Source of the DNA: an uncultured Tateyamaria sp.
GTDB taxonomy: Bacteria; Pseudomonadota; Alphaproteobacteria; Rhodobacterales; Rhodobacteraceae
Assembly: GCF_947503465.1 (NCBI RefSeq)
Contig: NZ_CANNDN010000001.1
Span: forward strand, 682,001 to 746,000
DNA: 64,000 bases
Direction of reading: 5' to 3'
Shown: piece after piece, positions 50,008-59,049 of the stretch
Layout of the letters: the number at the start of each line of letters is the position of its first letter
How positions within the stretch are numbered: position 1 is the first letter of the stretch
The notes under the pieces: generated by a model
What the model was told of the DNA's origin: nothing
Database searches by the model: none
What the model saw: only the letters and a program-made list of their open reading frames with translations
Program-made: the position numbers and the translations under genes

Positions 50008-50552
50008 TGACAACCGAGCGCCAGAAGATGGAGTCGGGCGCATGGTATTCATGCCTCGATTCCGAATTGGAAGCGCTGCGCATGACCGCATTGAATGCGG
50101 TCCACGCGCACAACCACCTGCCCCCGTCCGACCGCCGCGCACTCAGCCCGCCCTTGCGGGCGCTGTTTGCCGATCCCGGCAATGCGTGTCTGATCGAAGC
50201 GCCTTTTCACTGCTCGTACGGGCGTAACATTCATCTGGGGACAGAGGTCTATATCAACAGCGGATGCGTCATCCTGGACAGTGCCGCGGTCCATATCGGC
50301 GATGGCACGATGATCGGACCGGGTGCACAGATCCTGTGTGCCGATCACCATCGCGATCCGGTCAAGCGGCGCGCCGGGATCGAGATCGCGCATCCCGTTC
50401 ATATCGGTGCCGATGTGTGGATCGGTGCCGGGGCCATCATCATGCCCGGTGTAACTGTCGGCAACCGTGTGATCGTGGGCGCCGGTGCGGTCGTGACGCA
50501 TGATGTACCCGAAGGTGTGACGGTCGTGGGTGTGCCCGCCCGGGCAATCTAG
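50007..50552 (+). CDS. Sugar O-acetyltransferase (maltose acetyltransferase type)
   Basis: 181 aa. N-terminal Mac domain (MESGAWYSCLDSELEALRMTALNAVHAHNHL) then left-handed beta-helix hexapeptide repeats (IHLGTEVYINSGCVILDSAAVHIGDGTMIGPGAQI, VWIGAGAIIMPGVTVGNRVIVGAGAVVTHDVPEG). Catalytic His is likely in CADHHRDP. Acceptor unknown. Coupled to the SDR gene by overlap; its 3' end overlaps the convergent DUF5996 gene by four bases. Confidence 0.9.
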   Translation: MTTERQKMESGAWYSCLDSELEALRMTALNAVHAHNHLPPSDRRALSPPLRALFADPGNACLIEAPFHCSYGRNIHLGTEVYINSGCVILDSAAVHIGDGTMIGPGAQILCADHHRDPVKRRAGIEIAHPVHIGADVWIGAGAIIMPGVTVGNRVIVGAGAVVTHDVPEGVTVVGVPARAI

Positions 50553-51475
50553 GGGCCGGAAACAGGGCGTGGAATGCGGGGCAGCCCCATCTGGCACGTC
50601 AAGGACGGGTCCCAATCACCCAAGGACGCCGCCGCGTCATATGTGGCCAGCAAAAAGTCCAGCAACACCGCGGCAGGATCATCTGCCTCTGCGACAGTGC
50701 GATAGGGCATCAGGAACTCGCCCAAACTGGTGTCGTAATATGCGCCTTCGGGCCCGGCAGGCGCCGCCCCGAATCCGTCCGGCACCGGATAGGCATAGCT
50801 GTAGAACATCGCATCATCCGCGCCGTTGCCCCCTGCCCAGAACCCGGCCGAGGACACTTCGTGGCTGTAGGCCTCTTGCGTGACGGCATCGGGAAGCGCC
50901 GGAAATCCGCCCGGATGCAAGGGTGCGGGCCGACCGGAGAAGCGGGTGACCGCCAGATCGAACGACCCCCAGAACAGGTGCACGGGGCTTACCTTGCCCA
51001 GGAATCCGGTTCTGAACTGTTGGAACACCGGCGTCATCGCCGCAATTGCCTGCCACCAGGCATGGGCCGCCTCCGCATTGTAATGCCCCGGACCTGTCTG
51101 ATCGCGAAACGGCATCGGGTCCGGCACTTCGTTTGGGAAATGGTGATAGTCCGTCGGCGCGCCGACGTGATCCAGCGCCTGTTTGAACGCGGCATCAAAC
51201 TGTGCGACGGGCATCGGTTCAAGGTCGAATCCAGACTGTGCTCCTGACGTCGCCGTGATCTCCAACCGGTGGTCCACCAGGTCAAACCGGACGTCGACCC
51301 CGCCGGGGATCAGACCGGTCGTCAGACCGCGTGCATCAGGATAGAGCGTTGCATGCCACGAATGGTTCACCCAAGGGGTCTGCGCGAGGCGGAATTTCCC
51401 AACGATTTGCGCCCACATGTGCAGGCTGGCGCCAGTGTGTTTCCACGTGGCATAGGTCAATGCGGGCCAGGTCAT
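50549..51475 (-). CDS. DUF5996 family protein
   Basis: 308 aa, soluble, rich in Trp, His and aromatic residues. The start PALTYATWKHTGASLHMWAQIVGKFRLAQTPWVNHSWHATLYPDARGLTTG matches DUF5996 as I know it, and HLFWGSFDLAVTRFSGRPAPLHPGG and AYSHEVSSAGFWAGG are other conserved-looking blocks. Function unknown. Convergent overlap with the acetyltransferase gene. Confidence 0.75.
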   Translation of the reverse strand: MTWPALTYATWKHTGASLHMWAQIVGKFRLAQTPWVNHSWHATLYPDARGLTTGLIPGGVDVRFDLVDHRLEITATSGAQSGFDLEPMPVAQFDAAFKQALDHVGAPTDYHHFPNEVPDPMPFRDQTGPGHYNAEAAHAWWQAIAAMTPVFQQFRTGFLGKVSPVHLFWGSFDLAVTRFSGRPAPLHPGGFPALPDAVTQEAYSHEVSSAGFWAGGNGADDAMFYSYAYPVPDGFGAAPAGPEGAYYDTSLGEFLMPYRTVAEADDPAAVLLDFLLATYDAAASLGDWDPSLTCQMGLPRIPRPVSGP

Positions 51476-51502
51476 GCGCGCAGCCTAGCACAGGACATCA
51501 CG

Positions 51503-53314
51503 TCAGGCTTCCGCCTTTTCCTCAAGCGTCAGCCATTCCACTTCGGCCGCGTCGAGTTTCGCCTGGCGTATCGCCAGCGCCTCGGTCGCCTTTTGGAACT
51601 TCACCGGTTCGCGGGCATAAAGGTCGGGATTTGACAACAATTCCTGCAACTTGGACATCTCTGCCTCCAGCCGTTCGATTTCGGCGGGCAAGGCGTCCAG
51701 ACGGTGTTTTTCGGTAAAGGATAGTCCCGTCTTGGCGGTCTGCTTGGGCTTGGGGGGTGTCGCTTGGCGTTTGCGTTCAGCTTCAAGGGGTTCCGGCACT
51801 GACCGGGTGGGTCGTTGCGATCGATAATCGCTCCACCCTCCGGCATAGACCGTGGCATTGCCATCGCCTTCCATGGCGATCGTGGTCACGGCAACCCGGT
51901 CCAGAAAATCGCGGTCGTGACTGACCAAAAGCACGGTGCCGTCATATTGCCCCAGAAGGTCTTGCAGCAGATCCAGAGTTTCGACGTCAAGGTCATTGGT
52001 CGGTTCGTCCAGCACCAGAAGGTTGGACTGGCGCGCCATGATCCGCGCCAAGAGCAGGCGTGCTTTTTCTCCACCAGACAGGGACCGGACCGGTGCGCGG
52101 GCCTGCGCCTCGTCAAACAGGAATTCCTTGAGGTATCCGACGACATGCTTGGGCGTGCCCCGTACCATGACCTGATCAGCCTTGCCGCTGACGCGCATTT
52201 CGGGATCACCGGTCAGGCTGTCCCACAGGCTCGCATCCGGGTCCAGCGTGGACCGGGCCTGATCAAACACGGCCAGTTCCAGGTTGGTGCCGATTGTGAC
52301 GGTGCCCGTGTCCGGTTGCACTTCGCCGATCAACATCTTGAGAAGGGTCGTCTTGCCAACACCATTGGGTCCGACAAAGGCGATGCGATCGCCGCGCCGC
52401 ACCTTCAGATCAAACGGCGCAAGGATCATCTTTCCATCATACGCCTTTGAAATGCCTTGCGCGTCCAGCACCTTGCGACCGGACTTCGGACCGGCATCCA
52501 GCGCCATCGCAGCAGCACCCTGGCGGTTGATCTGAGCCGCGCGCTCCGAACGCAGGTCCTGCAGGGCGCGCACCCGGCCCATGTTGCGCTTGCGGCGGGC
52601 GCTGATGCCTTCCACGGCCCAACGCGCTTCGGCCTTGATCTTGCGGTTCAGTTTGTGGCGGGCGGTGTCTTCTTCCTCCCAAACGGTGTCACGCCAGGCT
52701 TCGAACGCGTCAAAACCCTTTTCCTGCCTGCGCACCATTCCCCTGTCAATCCAAAGCGTTGCGCGGGTAAGCTCACGCAAAAAGGCACGATCGTGGCTGA
52801 TCAACACAAACCCGGCACGGGTGGCCTTCAACTCGCCCTCCAGCCAGGCGATGGCCTCGATATCGAGGTGGTTGGTCGGCTCGTCCAACAGCATGAGGTC
52901 CGGCGCTTCGGCCATGAGGCGCGCCAAGGCGGCGCGGCGCCGTTCGCCACCCGAGGCAGTGCTCACAGGGCGGGCCGGATCAAATTTCAATCCTTCGCCG
53001 GCGCGCTCAACCTTGTAAAGGTCGGACGCCTCTAGCCCGTGGATTGCAAAGTCGCCAAGCGTGGAGAACCCCGACATATCAGGGTCTTGCTCCATGTACC
53101 CGACACTCACGCCGGGGCCCGGCACTATGTCGCCCCTGTCGGGCTCAACCAGCCCGCCCATCACTTTCATCAGCGTAGATTTACCGGACCCGTTGCGCCC
53201 CACCAGCGCCACACGGTCGCCCGGTTGCACCACCAGGGACAGATCGTCAAATACGGGATCGCCGCCGAAGGTAAGCGAAATATCGGAGAGCTGGAGCAAG
53301 GGAACACGGGCCAT
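51503..53314 (-). CDS. ABC-F family ATPase (Uup-like)
   Basis: 603 aa with two ABC ATPase domains and no membrane part. First Walker A GRNGSGKST and signature ASGGERRRAALARL; second Walker A GPNGVGKTT and signature LSGGEKARLLLARI; linker between. A C-terminal coiled-coil (ALPAEIERLEAEMSKLQELL) is typical of Uup, which acts on ribosomes or branched DNA. The ATG of MARVPLLQLSDISLTFGG is chosen; the longer frame upstream is not ABC-like. Confidence 0.93.
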   Translation of the reverse strand: MARVPLLQLSDISLTFGGDPVFDDLSLVVQPGDRVALVGRNGSGKSTLMKVMGGLVEPDRGDIVPGPGVSVGYMEQDPDMSGFSTLGDFAIHGLEASDLYKVERAGEGLKFDPARPVSTASGGERRRAALARLMAEAPDLMLLDEPTNHLDIEAIAWLEGELKATRAGFVLISHDRAFLRELTRATLWIDRGMVRRQEKGFDAFEAWRDTVWEEEDTARHKLNRKIKAEARWAVEGISARRKRNMGRVRALQDLRSERAAQINRQGAAAMALDAGPKSGRKVLDAQGISKAYDGKMILAPFDLKVRRGDRIAFVGPNGVGKTTLLKMLIGEVQPDTGTVTIGTNLELAVFDQARSTLDPDASLWDSLTGDPEMRVSGKADQVMVRGTPKHVVGYLKEFLFDEAQARAPVRSLSGGEKARLLLARIMARQSNLLVLDEPTNDLDVETLDLLQDLLGQYDGTVLLVSHDRDFLDRVAVTTIAMEGDGNATVYAGGWSDYRSQRPTRSVPEPLEAERKRQATPPKPKQTAKTGLSFTEKHRLDALPAEIERLEAEMSKLQELLSNPDLYAREPVKFQKATEALAIRQAKLDAAEVEWLTLEEKAEA

Positions 53315-53406
53315 AGGCGGGCAGCTAGTGGGTCCTTTCAGCACCGTCAACCGGCGCGTCACCGCGTTCCACCCTGAAACACGCGCCAAATGGCCAGGGA
53401 TCCACT

Positions 53407-53455
53407 TTCTTCTGGCTGAAAATACTTCGGGGGGTTTGGGGGGCTGGCCCCCCAG
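53407..53455 (+). repeat. Dispersed repeat, copy 2 (REP-like)
   Basis: TTCTTC...GAAAATAC...GGGGGGTTTGG followed by the inverted repeat CTGGGGGGC-type arms (GGGGGGCTGGCCCCCC, 53437-53452). Closely parallels the repeat at 16749-16795. Another perfect hairpin, CGGATCGGGG-CA-CCCCGATCCG (53461-53482), follows, between the ABC-F gene and the olsB-like gene. Confidence 0.6.
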
Positions 53456-53488
53456 CCGGTCGGATCGGGGCACCCCGATCCGATATCC

Positions 53489-54211
53489 CTATCCGGCGAC
53501 AGCGCGCAAAAGTCGCTTGCGCGCAGGTGGAATCGCCCCGATTTCCACCCCGGTAAACACATGCAGCGTGTTCATGTCATCATCGACCACGGCGTGATCA
53601 CTGACCCAACCGCCCATCATAAGATAGGTGCGCAACAACGGCGGCATGCGCAGCATCGCCAGCTTCGCATCGGGCTTGTGGCGAAGCCGGGCGGCAAATT
53701 CGAACACTTTGGGGGCCTTGACCCTGGGCAACCAGCGCGTCGGCGCCAGATGGCGCGCCTTGAGCATGGCAAACGCGTCGAGGTAGTCTGCCGTCTCCGT
53801 TCCTGCAAAGGACGAACACCCAAACAGCAACTCGACCCCGGTGTCATCGACATAGGTTGTCATGGCCCCCCACGCGACGCGCAGGATATCCGGATCCGCT
53901 GCATCCGGGTCCACACAGAACCGGCCCATCTCGACCATCTTGCCGTCAAAGGCCTCAAGTGCGCTGAGTTCGTAATATTGCGCCGAATAGCTGTGCGAGA
54001 TGGTGGCCCCGGTCAATGGCATCATTCGGAAACAACACACCAGCGCATCATCTGCGACCCGGCGGACCAGAATATGGGTCGATCTGTCATCAAACGCATC
54101 AGAATCGGTCTCGAGCCCAAAACAACGCGCCCGAAGCGCCTGCGCGGCGCGCAAGTCGGATGGCGTCTGTGCCGTCCGCGCGACATAGCGCCCCTTTTTC
54201 AACCTGATCAT
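53489..54211 (-). CDS. olsB: OlsB-like ornithine-acyl-[acp] N-acyltransferase
   Basis: 240 aa GNAT-fold hemolysin-type acyltransferase. MIRLKKGRYVARTAQTPSDLRAAQALRARCFG is typical of the family, with FDDRSTHILVRR, FRMMPLTGA, MVEMGRFCVDPDAADPDILRVAWGAM and the GCSSFAGTETADYLDAF block. OlsB adds a 3-hydroxyacyl chain to ornithine, first step of ornithine-lipid synthesis. AAGGGGCAGGGC precedes the ATG. The expected olsA is not adjacent. Confidence 0.78.
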   Translation of the reverse strand: MIRLKKGRYVARTAQTPSDLRAAQALRARCFGLETDSDAFDDRSTHILVRRVADDALVCCFRMMPLTGATISHSYSAQYYELSALEAFDGKMVEMGRFCVDPDAADPDILRVAWGAMTTYVDDTGVELLFGCSSFAGTETADYLDAFAMLKARHLAPTRWLPRVKAPKVFEFAARLRHKPDAKLAMLRMPPLLRTYLMMGGWVSDHAVVDDDMNTLHVFTGVEIGAIPPARKRLLRAVAG

Positions 54212-54284
54212 GCCCTGCCCCTTGCCGACATTGTTTTGGATCCCCGTATCACAGGGCCCATGACACCGGCGTGACGGCCCGCGG

Positions 54285-54737
54285 TCAGAGAACGCCCTCT
54301 GGGCCGATCCGGCCGATATTGCCAAGCAGCTGGCGCAGGAATGTCGTGTCGCGGACACCGCTGGTGGTCACGCGCCGCGACAACGCGACAACGCGCCCGT
54401 CTTCCAGCCCGAACCGTTCGATGTTCTGCAAGACCCCGTCCTGATCGAAGGTGATCGCCAGAACCTGTCGCTCCACGACCTGCGGCCGCCTGGGTCCAAA
54501 GGTGCGCACGCGGCTGCGCACATAGAAATAGTCGCCCCCTTCGAGCACCCCGCCGGATGTGGGCGGACCCACAAGGTCCTCGACCGTGCCGCGCGTGTCG
54601 ATCCCAACAACCAGTTCGGCCAGGTCTTCTTCGGGCGGGACATAGCCGTGATTTCGGAACGTGGGGGAACATCCCGCAAGCCCAAGCGACAGTATCAGGG
54701 CCAGCCCTGCTGCGGAAAGTGGTGTAAAGGTCCCCAT
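54285..54737 (-). CDS. bamE: BamE (SmpA/OmlA) outer-membrane assembly lipoprotein
   Basis: 150 aa lipoprotein. Signal peptide with lipobox GLAGC (cleavage before Cys23), then the BamE domain with NHGYVPPEEDLAELVVGIDTRGTVEDLVGPPTSGG and YVRSRVRTFGPRRPQVVERQVLAITFDQDG. Part of the BAM complex that inserts beta-barrel proteins. It lies upstream of olsB on the same strand with a 73-base gap; divergent from yceD. Confidence 0.92.
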   Translation of the reverse strand: MGTFTPLSAAGLALILSLGLAGCSPTFRNHGYVPPEEDLAELVVGIDTRGTVEDLVGPPTSGGVLEGGDYFYVRSRVRTFGPRRPQVVERQVLAITFDQDGVLQNIERFGLEDGRVVALSRRVTTSGVRDTTFLRQLLGNIGRIGPEGVL

Positions 54738-54839
54738 TTGACCCCCCTTGTGCTGCGCCGCCCCTTGCTCAGGGGGCGTGGTGCTTTTATCTCGACTTAC
54801 TCAAGCTTTGGCCTTGGTTCAAGAAACGAAAGTCCGTTC

Positions 54840-55394
54840 ATGTCTTTGACCCCTCCTTCACCTGCGGCTTTGCGCGTCAGTGGATTGGCCCAGAACGCGC
54901 CCACACCCTTTGCCTTTGCGCCGGATACGGACGCCATGAAGGCATTGGCGGTCGCGCTGGATCTGACCGGATTGCGCAAGCTGCGTTTTGAGGGACAGAT
55001 CGCGGGCCACGGGGCAACGGACTGGCTGCTGACAGGTGATCTGGGCGCGACGGTGACCCAACCCTGTGCTGTCACTCTTGCCCCTGTCACGACCCGCATC
55101 GATGTGCCCGTGCGCCGCCTGTACGTGCGCGACTTCGAAGAAATCGACGCCCCTGAGGCCGAAATGCCGGAGGATGACGAGGTCGAACCCCTTGGGGCCT
55201 GGATTGATCCCGAAGCCGTCATGATCGAAGCACTGAGCCTTGCCATTCCAGACTTTCCGCGCGCCGATGGGGCGGAACTTGGAGAGACGGTGCTGACCGA
55301 ACCGGGCGTTGATCCGTTGACCGATGAGGCTGCCAAACCCTTTGCCGGTCTGGCGGATTTGAAGTCGCGCCTCGAGGGCGGCGAAAAGGACTGA
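54840..55394 (+). CDS. yceD: YceD/DUF177 family protein
   Basis: 184 aa. LEFE-type core LTGLRKLRFEGQIAG...GDLGATVTQPCAVTLAPVTTRIDVPVRRLYV matches the DUF177 family, often next to rpmF. Related YceD proteins are linked to 23S rRNA accumulation. The acidic C-terminal region (DEVEPLGAWIDPEAVMIEALSLAIPDFPRADGAEL) is usual. It precedes rpmF by 196 bases, as in many genomes. Confidence 0.9.
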   Translation: MSLTPPSPAALRVSGLAQNAPTPFAFAPDTDAMKALAVALDLTGLRKLRFEGQIAGHGATDWLLTGDLGATVTQPCAVTLAPVTTRIDVPVRRLYVRDFEEIDAPEAEMPEDDEVEPLGAWIDPEAVMIEALSLAIPDFPRADGAELGETVLTEPGVDPLTDEAAKPFAGLADLKSRLEGGEKD

Positions 55395-55590
55395 TTTGCC
55401 CTTGCGTCTTGGGCAGGGATGCGTATTTTGCCGCCCTCACGAGATTTAGGGTTGGACACGGGACGGCGCTTTGCCTAAACGCTGCTCAGCCCGTCCATGG
55501 ACGATCTGAAATGCCCGGTCTACGGGCGCACCGAAACACATCGCATCCGCGCACCCGGCGCGGCGCTGCCCGAACCAAAGGCCCAATCCA

Positions 55591-55797
55591 ATGGCTGTGC
55601 AACAGAACAAAGTGTCGAAATCGCGCCGCAACAACCGCCGCGCCCACGACAGCTTGACCCCCGCCAACCCCAACGAATGCCCAAACTGCGGTGAGCTGAA
55701 GCGCCCACACCACATTTGCGCGGCATGCGGTCACTACGACGACAACGAAATTGTCGCCATGACTGAAGAGGTTGATCTGGAAGACGACGCGGCCTGA
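55591..55797 (+). CDS. rpmF: 50S ribosomal protein L32
   Basis: 68 aa. [22 protein letters not shown] is the standard start and a zinc ribbon follows with Cys30-x2-Cys33 and Cys43-x2-Cys46 (CPNC, CAAC). Acidic tail ([11 protein letters not shown]) is usual for alphaproteobacteria. Leads the plsX-fabH genes. Confidence 0.98.
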   Translation: MAVQQNKVSKSRRNNRRAHDSLTPANPNECPNCGELKRPHHICAACGHYDDNEIVAMTEEVDLEDDAA

Positions 55798-55832
55798 GCA
55801 GCGTCCACGGCGACAAGGCAAGACAGCGCACA

Positions 55833-56924
55833 ATGACGGCCCCCTCCTCCGACACGGCCGACGCCACCGCAAAGCTTGCCTTTCCCATTATTCTATCCGT
55901 TGACACGATGGGCGGGGACATGGGCCCCGCCGCTGTCGTGTCCGGGTGTTCCAAGTCTGCCAAGAAGAATCCCAAGCTGGGGTTTATCCTGCACGGCCCA
56001 AAAGCCGAGCTGGAGCAGTTGGTATCCCGCAGAAAAAACCTGCACGATCGTTGCGTGATCCGTGACGCGAGCAACGTCGTGACCATGGATGACAAACCCA
56101 GCCATGTGGTCCGCAACGGCAAGGGCACATCAATGTGGTCGGCCATTGAATCGGTCCGCTCGGGCGACGCGGACGTGGTCGTCAGTTGCGGCAACACCGG
56201 TGCACTGATGGCCCTGTCGATGATCCGCTTGCGCAAATTGCCCGGCGTGAACCGCCCCGCCATCGCCGTGTTGTGGCCCAGCAGGAACCCCCAGGGGTTC
56301 AACGTGATGCTGGATGTGGGCGCGGATGTGCGCGCCGAGGCACCGGACCTGTTGCGCTACGCGTTGATGGGTGCGTCCTATGCGCGCAACGGCATGGATC
56401 TGCCGCGCCCGCGAATCGGTCTGTTGAATGTGGGCACCGAAGAACACAAAGGGCGGTCCGAGCTGAAAGAGGCTTATGAGCTGATCGGCGCCCAGGCTGA
56501 CGCGGCTGAATTCGATTTCGTGGGCTTTGTCGAAGGCGGGGACATCCAGGGGGATGTGGCCGATGTGGTTGTGACCGACGGGTTCACCGGCAACGTCGCC
56601 ATCAAGACAGGCGAGGGCACGGCCAGCCTGATCGGTGATTTGCTACGCGAGGCGTTCAAGTTCACACCCCTGTCCCGCCTCGCCTATCTGTTGGCTTTCA
56701 CCTCGATGCGCCGCTTGCGCAAACGCATTGATCCGCGCCGGGTAAATGGTGGCGTGTTTCTTGGTTTGAATGGCACGGTTGTCAAATCGCATGGCGGGGC
56801 CGATGCTACGGGCGTATCGGCAGCCATCAAACTGGCGGCCCAATTGTCCGAACAGGGCTTTAACGACAAGCTGGCCGCCCGGGTTGCGCGGGCCACTGCG
56901 CTGGCAGAGGAGAGCAAGCGATGA
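55833..56924 (+). CDS. plsX: Phosphate acyltransferase PlsX
   Basis: Makes acyl-phosphate from acyl-ACP for phospholipid synthesis; 363 aa. ILSVDTMGGDMGPAAVVSG, SCGNTGALMALSMIRLRKLPGVNRPAIAVL, NVGTEEHKGRSELKEAYEL and VVTDGFTGNVAIKTGEGTASLI are family signatures. Follows rpmF closely and overlaps fabH by four bases. Confidence 0.97.
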   Translation: MTAPSSDTADATAKLAFPIILSVDTMGGDMGPAAVVSGCSKSAKKNPKLGFILHGPKAELEQLVSRRKNLHDRCVIRDASNVVTMDDKPSHVVRNGKGTSMWSAIESVRSGDADVVVSCGNTGALMALSMIRLRKLPGVNRPAIAVLWPSRNPQGFNVMLDVGADVRAEAPDLLRYALMGASYARNGMDLPRPRIGLLNVGTEEHKGRSELKEAYELIGAQADAAEFDFVGFVEGGDIQGDVADVVVTDGFTGNVAIKTGEGTASLIGDLLREAFKFTPLSRLAYLLAFTSMRRLRKRIDPRRVNGGVFLGLNGTVVKSHGGADATGVSAAIKLAAQLSEQGFNDKLAARVARATALAEESKR

Positions 56925-57892
56925 CGCTTCGTGCGGTGGTGCGTGGCGTGGGGCACTACCTGCCCGCGCGCGTGGTCGAGAACGCCGAGTTCGAGGCCTC
57001 GCTGGATACGTCCGACGAGTGGATTCGCGCGCGGTCCGGGATCGAGCGCCGTCATTTTGCCACCGAGGAGGACACCACATCTTCCATGGCAACAGCCGCC
57101 GCCCAGGCGGCGCTGGACGATGCCGGGCTGGTTGCGGACGACATTGATGCCATCGTGCTGGCCACCTCCACGGCGGATCTGACATTTCCGTCCGCCGCGA
57201 CCATGGTGCAGGACAAGCTGGGCATGACGCGCGGTTTTGCCTTTGACGTGCAGGCGGTGTGCGCCGGCTTTGTCTATGCCTTGTCGAATGCCAACGCCCT
57301 GATCGTGTCGGGTCAGGCACGGCGGGTGATTGTCATAGGGGCCGAGACGTTTTCCAAGATCATGGACTGGACCGACCGCAGCACCTGCGTGCTGTTTGGC
57401 GACGGCGCCGGTGCGTTGGTGCTGGAGGCGCAAGACGGCGGGGGTACATCCGAGGATCGGGGCATTCTGGCCACGGACCTGAATTCGGACGGGCGGCATC
57501 GCGACCTGCTTTATGTGGATGGCGGCGTGAGTACGGGGACCAGTGGCTATCTACGGATGCAGGGCAATCAAGTGTTCCGCCACGCGGTCGAAAAACTGGC
57601 TGCCACCGCCGAAACTGCGATGGACCGTGCCGGTGTCACGGCCGATGACGTGGATTGGATTGTACCGCACCAGGCCAACATTCGAATTATCCAGGGCACG
57701 GCCAAGAAAATGGGCGTCGCGATGGATAAGGTGGTCGTTACGGTTCAGGACCACGGCAATACCTCTGCCGCGTCCATCCCGCTGGCCATGTCCGTGGGTC
57801 GAAAAAACGGTCAAATCCAGGATGGCAACCTGATCGTCACCGAAGCCATTGGTGGCGGATTGGCCTGGGGTGCCGTCGTCCTGCGCTGGTGA
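56921..57892 (+). CDS. fabH: 3-oxoacyl-[acyl-carrier-protein] synthase III
   Basis: Starts fatty-acid synthesis by condensing acetyl-CoA with malonyl-ACP; 323 aa thiolase fold. Active-site Cys114 (DVQAVCAGFVYAL), His in VPHQANIRII and Asn in GNTSAASIPLA. ATGA-type overlap with plsX. In most relatives ihfA follows immediately; here an AraC gene pair intervenes. Confidence 0.97.
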   Translation: MTLRAVVRGVGHYLPARVVENAEFEASLDTSDEWIRARSGIERRHFATEEDTTSSMATAAAQAALDDAGLVADDIDAIVLATSTADLTFPSAATMVQDKLGMTRGFAFDVQAVCAGFVYALSNANALIVSGQARRVIVIGAETFSKIMDWTDRSTCVLFGDGAGALVLEAQDGGGTSEDRGILATDLNSDGRHRDLLYVDGGVSTGTSGYLRMQGNQVFRHAVEKLAATAETAMDRAGVTADDVDWIVPHQANIRIIQGTAKKMGVAMDKVVVTVQDHGNTSAASIPLAMSVGRKNGQIQDGNLIVTEAIGGGLAWGAVVLRW

Positions 57893-57895
57893 CCG

Positions 57896-58822
57896 CTAGC
57901 GCCGGGCCCGAACCATACCCGGTGTCATGCCCATAACCTTGCGAAAGACGGTATTGAAATGCGCCTGGCTGGAGAAGCCGCAGGCATAAGCGGTTTCGAT
58001 CAGGCTGATGTCGGTCGACAGCAACAGATGCAGCGCCCGCTCTACCCGCAATTGGAGCAGGTATTGGTACGGCGAACGGCCCGTCCGTGACTTGAATGCG
58101 CGAGAAAACGAAAACACGTCCATCGAAACCCGGTCCGCGAGGTCCTGTATCGTAAGGGGCAGTTCGATGTGATCGACGAACATATCATGCACCTTGCCAA
58201 ACGCGTCCGCGTCCAGGGGTGATGTATTGCGGCGTGCCAGTTCAATGGTCCCCGCACGCTGTAACAAAAGCGCGGACAACGCCCACAGCGACTGGTCCGC
58301 ATGAAAGGCGTCGCGCCCGGACGTCAGGAGCGCCGTTTCTGCAAGCGACTGGGCCACCCACAAAATCGCGGGGTCATGAAAGTAGATGCTGAACAAGCTC
58401 TCGAGATCGGGCTGCACTGGCACGTCCAGCGCGTCTGCCGTGCGGCGCAGTATGGCCTGAGGGACGGCGATATGCAGGCTGGAAAACGTACCTTCGACTG
58501 CCAATTCCCCCCTAGTGGCGCGTGGTGCCAGTCCAAGCTGCCCCGCGTGCCCGCGCCCTTCCCGGATCAGCCCGTCGAAATTGGAATAGGTCCGGCGCGA
58601 CGTCGTCAGTGCAATGTGCAGGTGGTAGTCGTCAAAGGGCGGAGAATCGAATTCACCGCCCGGACAATTCACTTGCTTGATAATCGCGCCGCCTGCACCG
58701 CCGATCAGATTGGTTTGGGTCACATAGCCATAGAACGCACGGGCGTCGCGTTCTGGCCCATCCTCGCCCAATGTGAGGATATTCGTGATCAGTCCGTTCC
58801 TATCCTCGTCGTCCCGCGGCAC
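57896..58822 (-). CDS. AraC-family transcriptional regulator
   Basis: About 308 aa. C-terminal AraC HTH (LTIQDLADRVSMDVFSFSRAFKSRTGRSPYQYLLQLRVERALHLLLSTDISLIETAYACGFSSQAHFNTVFRKVMGMTPG type, shown here only by its two helix pairs: DVFSFSRAFKSRTG and QAHFNTVFRKVMG). The N-terminal part is a sensor domain of unknown ligand. The GTG at 58820-58822 with AGGACAGG upstream is preferred; a GTG at 58924 is possible, without ribosome site. Ends three bases past the fabH stop, tail-to-tail. Confidence 0.85.
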   Translation of the reverse strand: MPRDDEDRNGLITNILTLGEDGPERDARAFYGYVTQTNLIGGAGGAIIKQVNCPGGEFDSPPFDDYHLHIALTTSRRTYSNFDGLIREGRGHAGQLGLAPRATRGELAVEGTFSSLHIAVPQAILRRTADALDVPVQPDLESLFSIYFHDPAILWVAQSLAETALLTSGRDAFHADQSLWALSALLLQRAGTIELARRNTSPLDADAFGKVHDMFVDHIELPLTIQDLADRVSMDVFSFSRAFKSRTGRSPYQYLLQLRVERALHLLLSTDISLIETAYACGFSSQAHFNTVFRKVMGMTPGMVRARR

Positions 58823-59049
58823 ATCACACCTGTCCTTCCGGGTGCGGATCAATGCGCTGCCAGCTAGGGCCTTCGAAAGTGGATGCGTGTGCGTCCTGAT
58901 TTGTCGAATATCGCGGCGTCCCACCCGATATTACGGGATTTAGCCCGGTTTATCGGGGTTTCTTTCGCATTTTGGGGGATTTGAAGTGACGTGATCCAGC
59001 CGAGCCAAACCAGCCCGGCCTTCGGCCGCAGACACCCGTGGCAGGCGGA

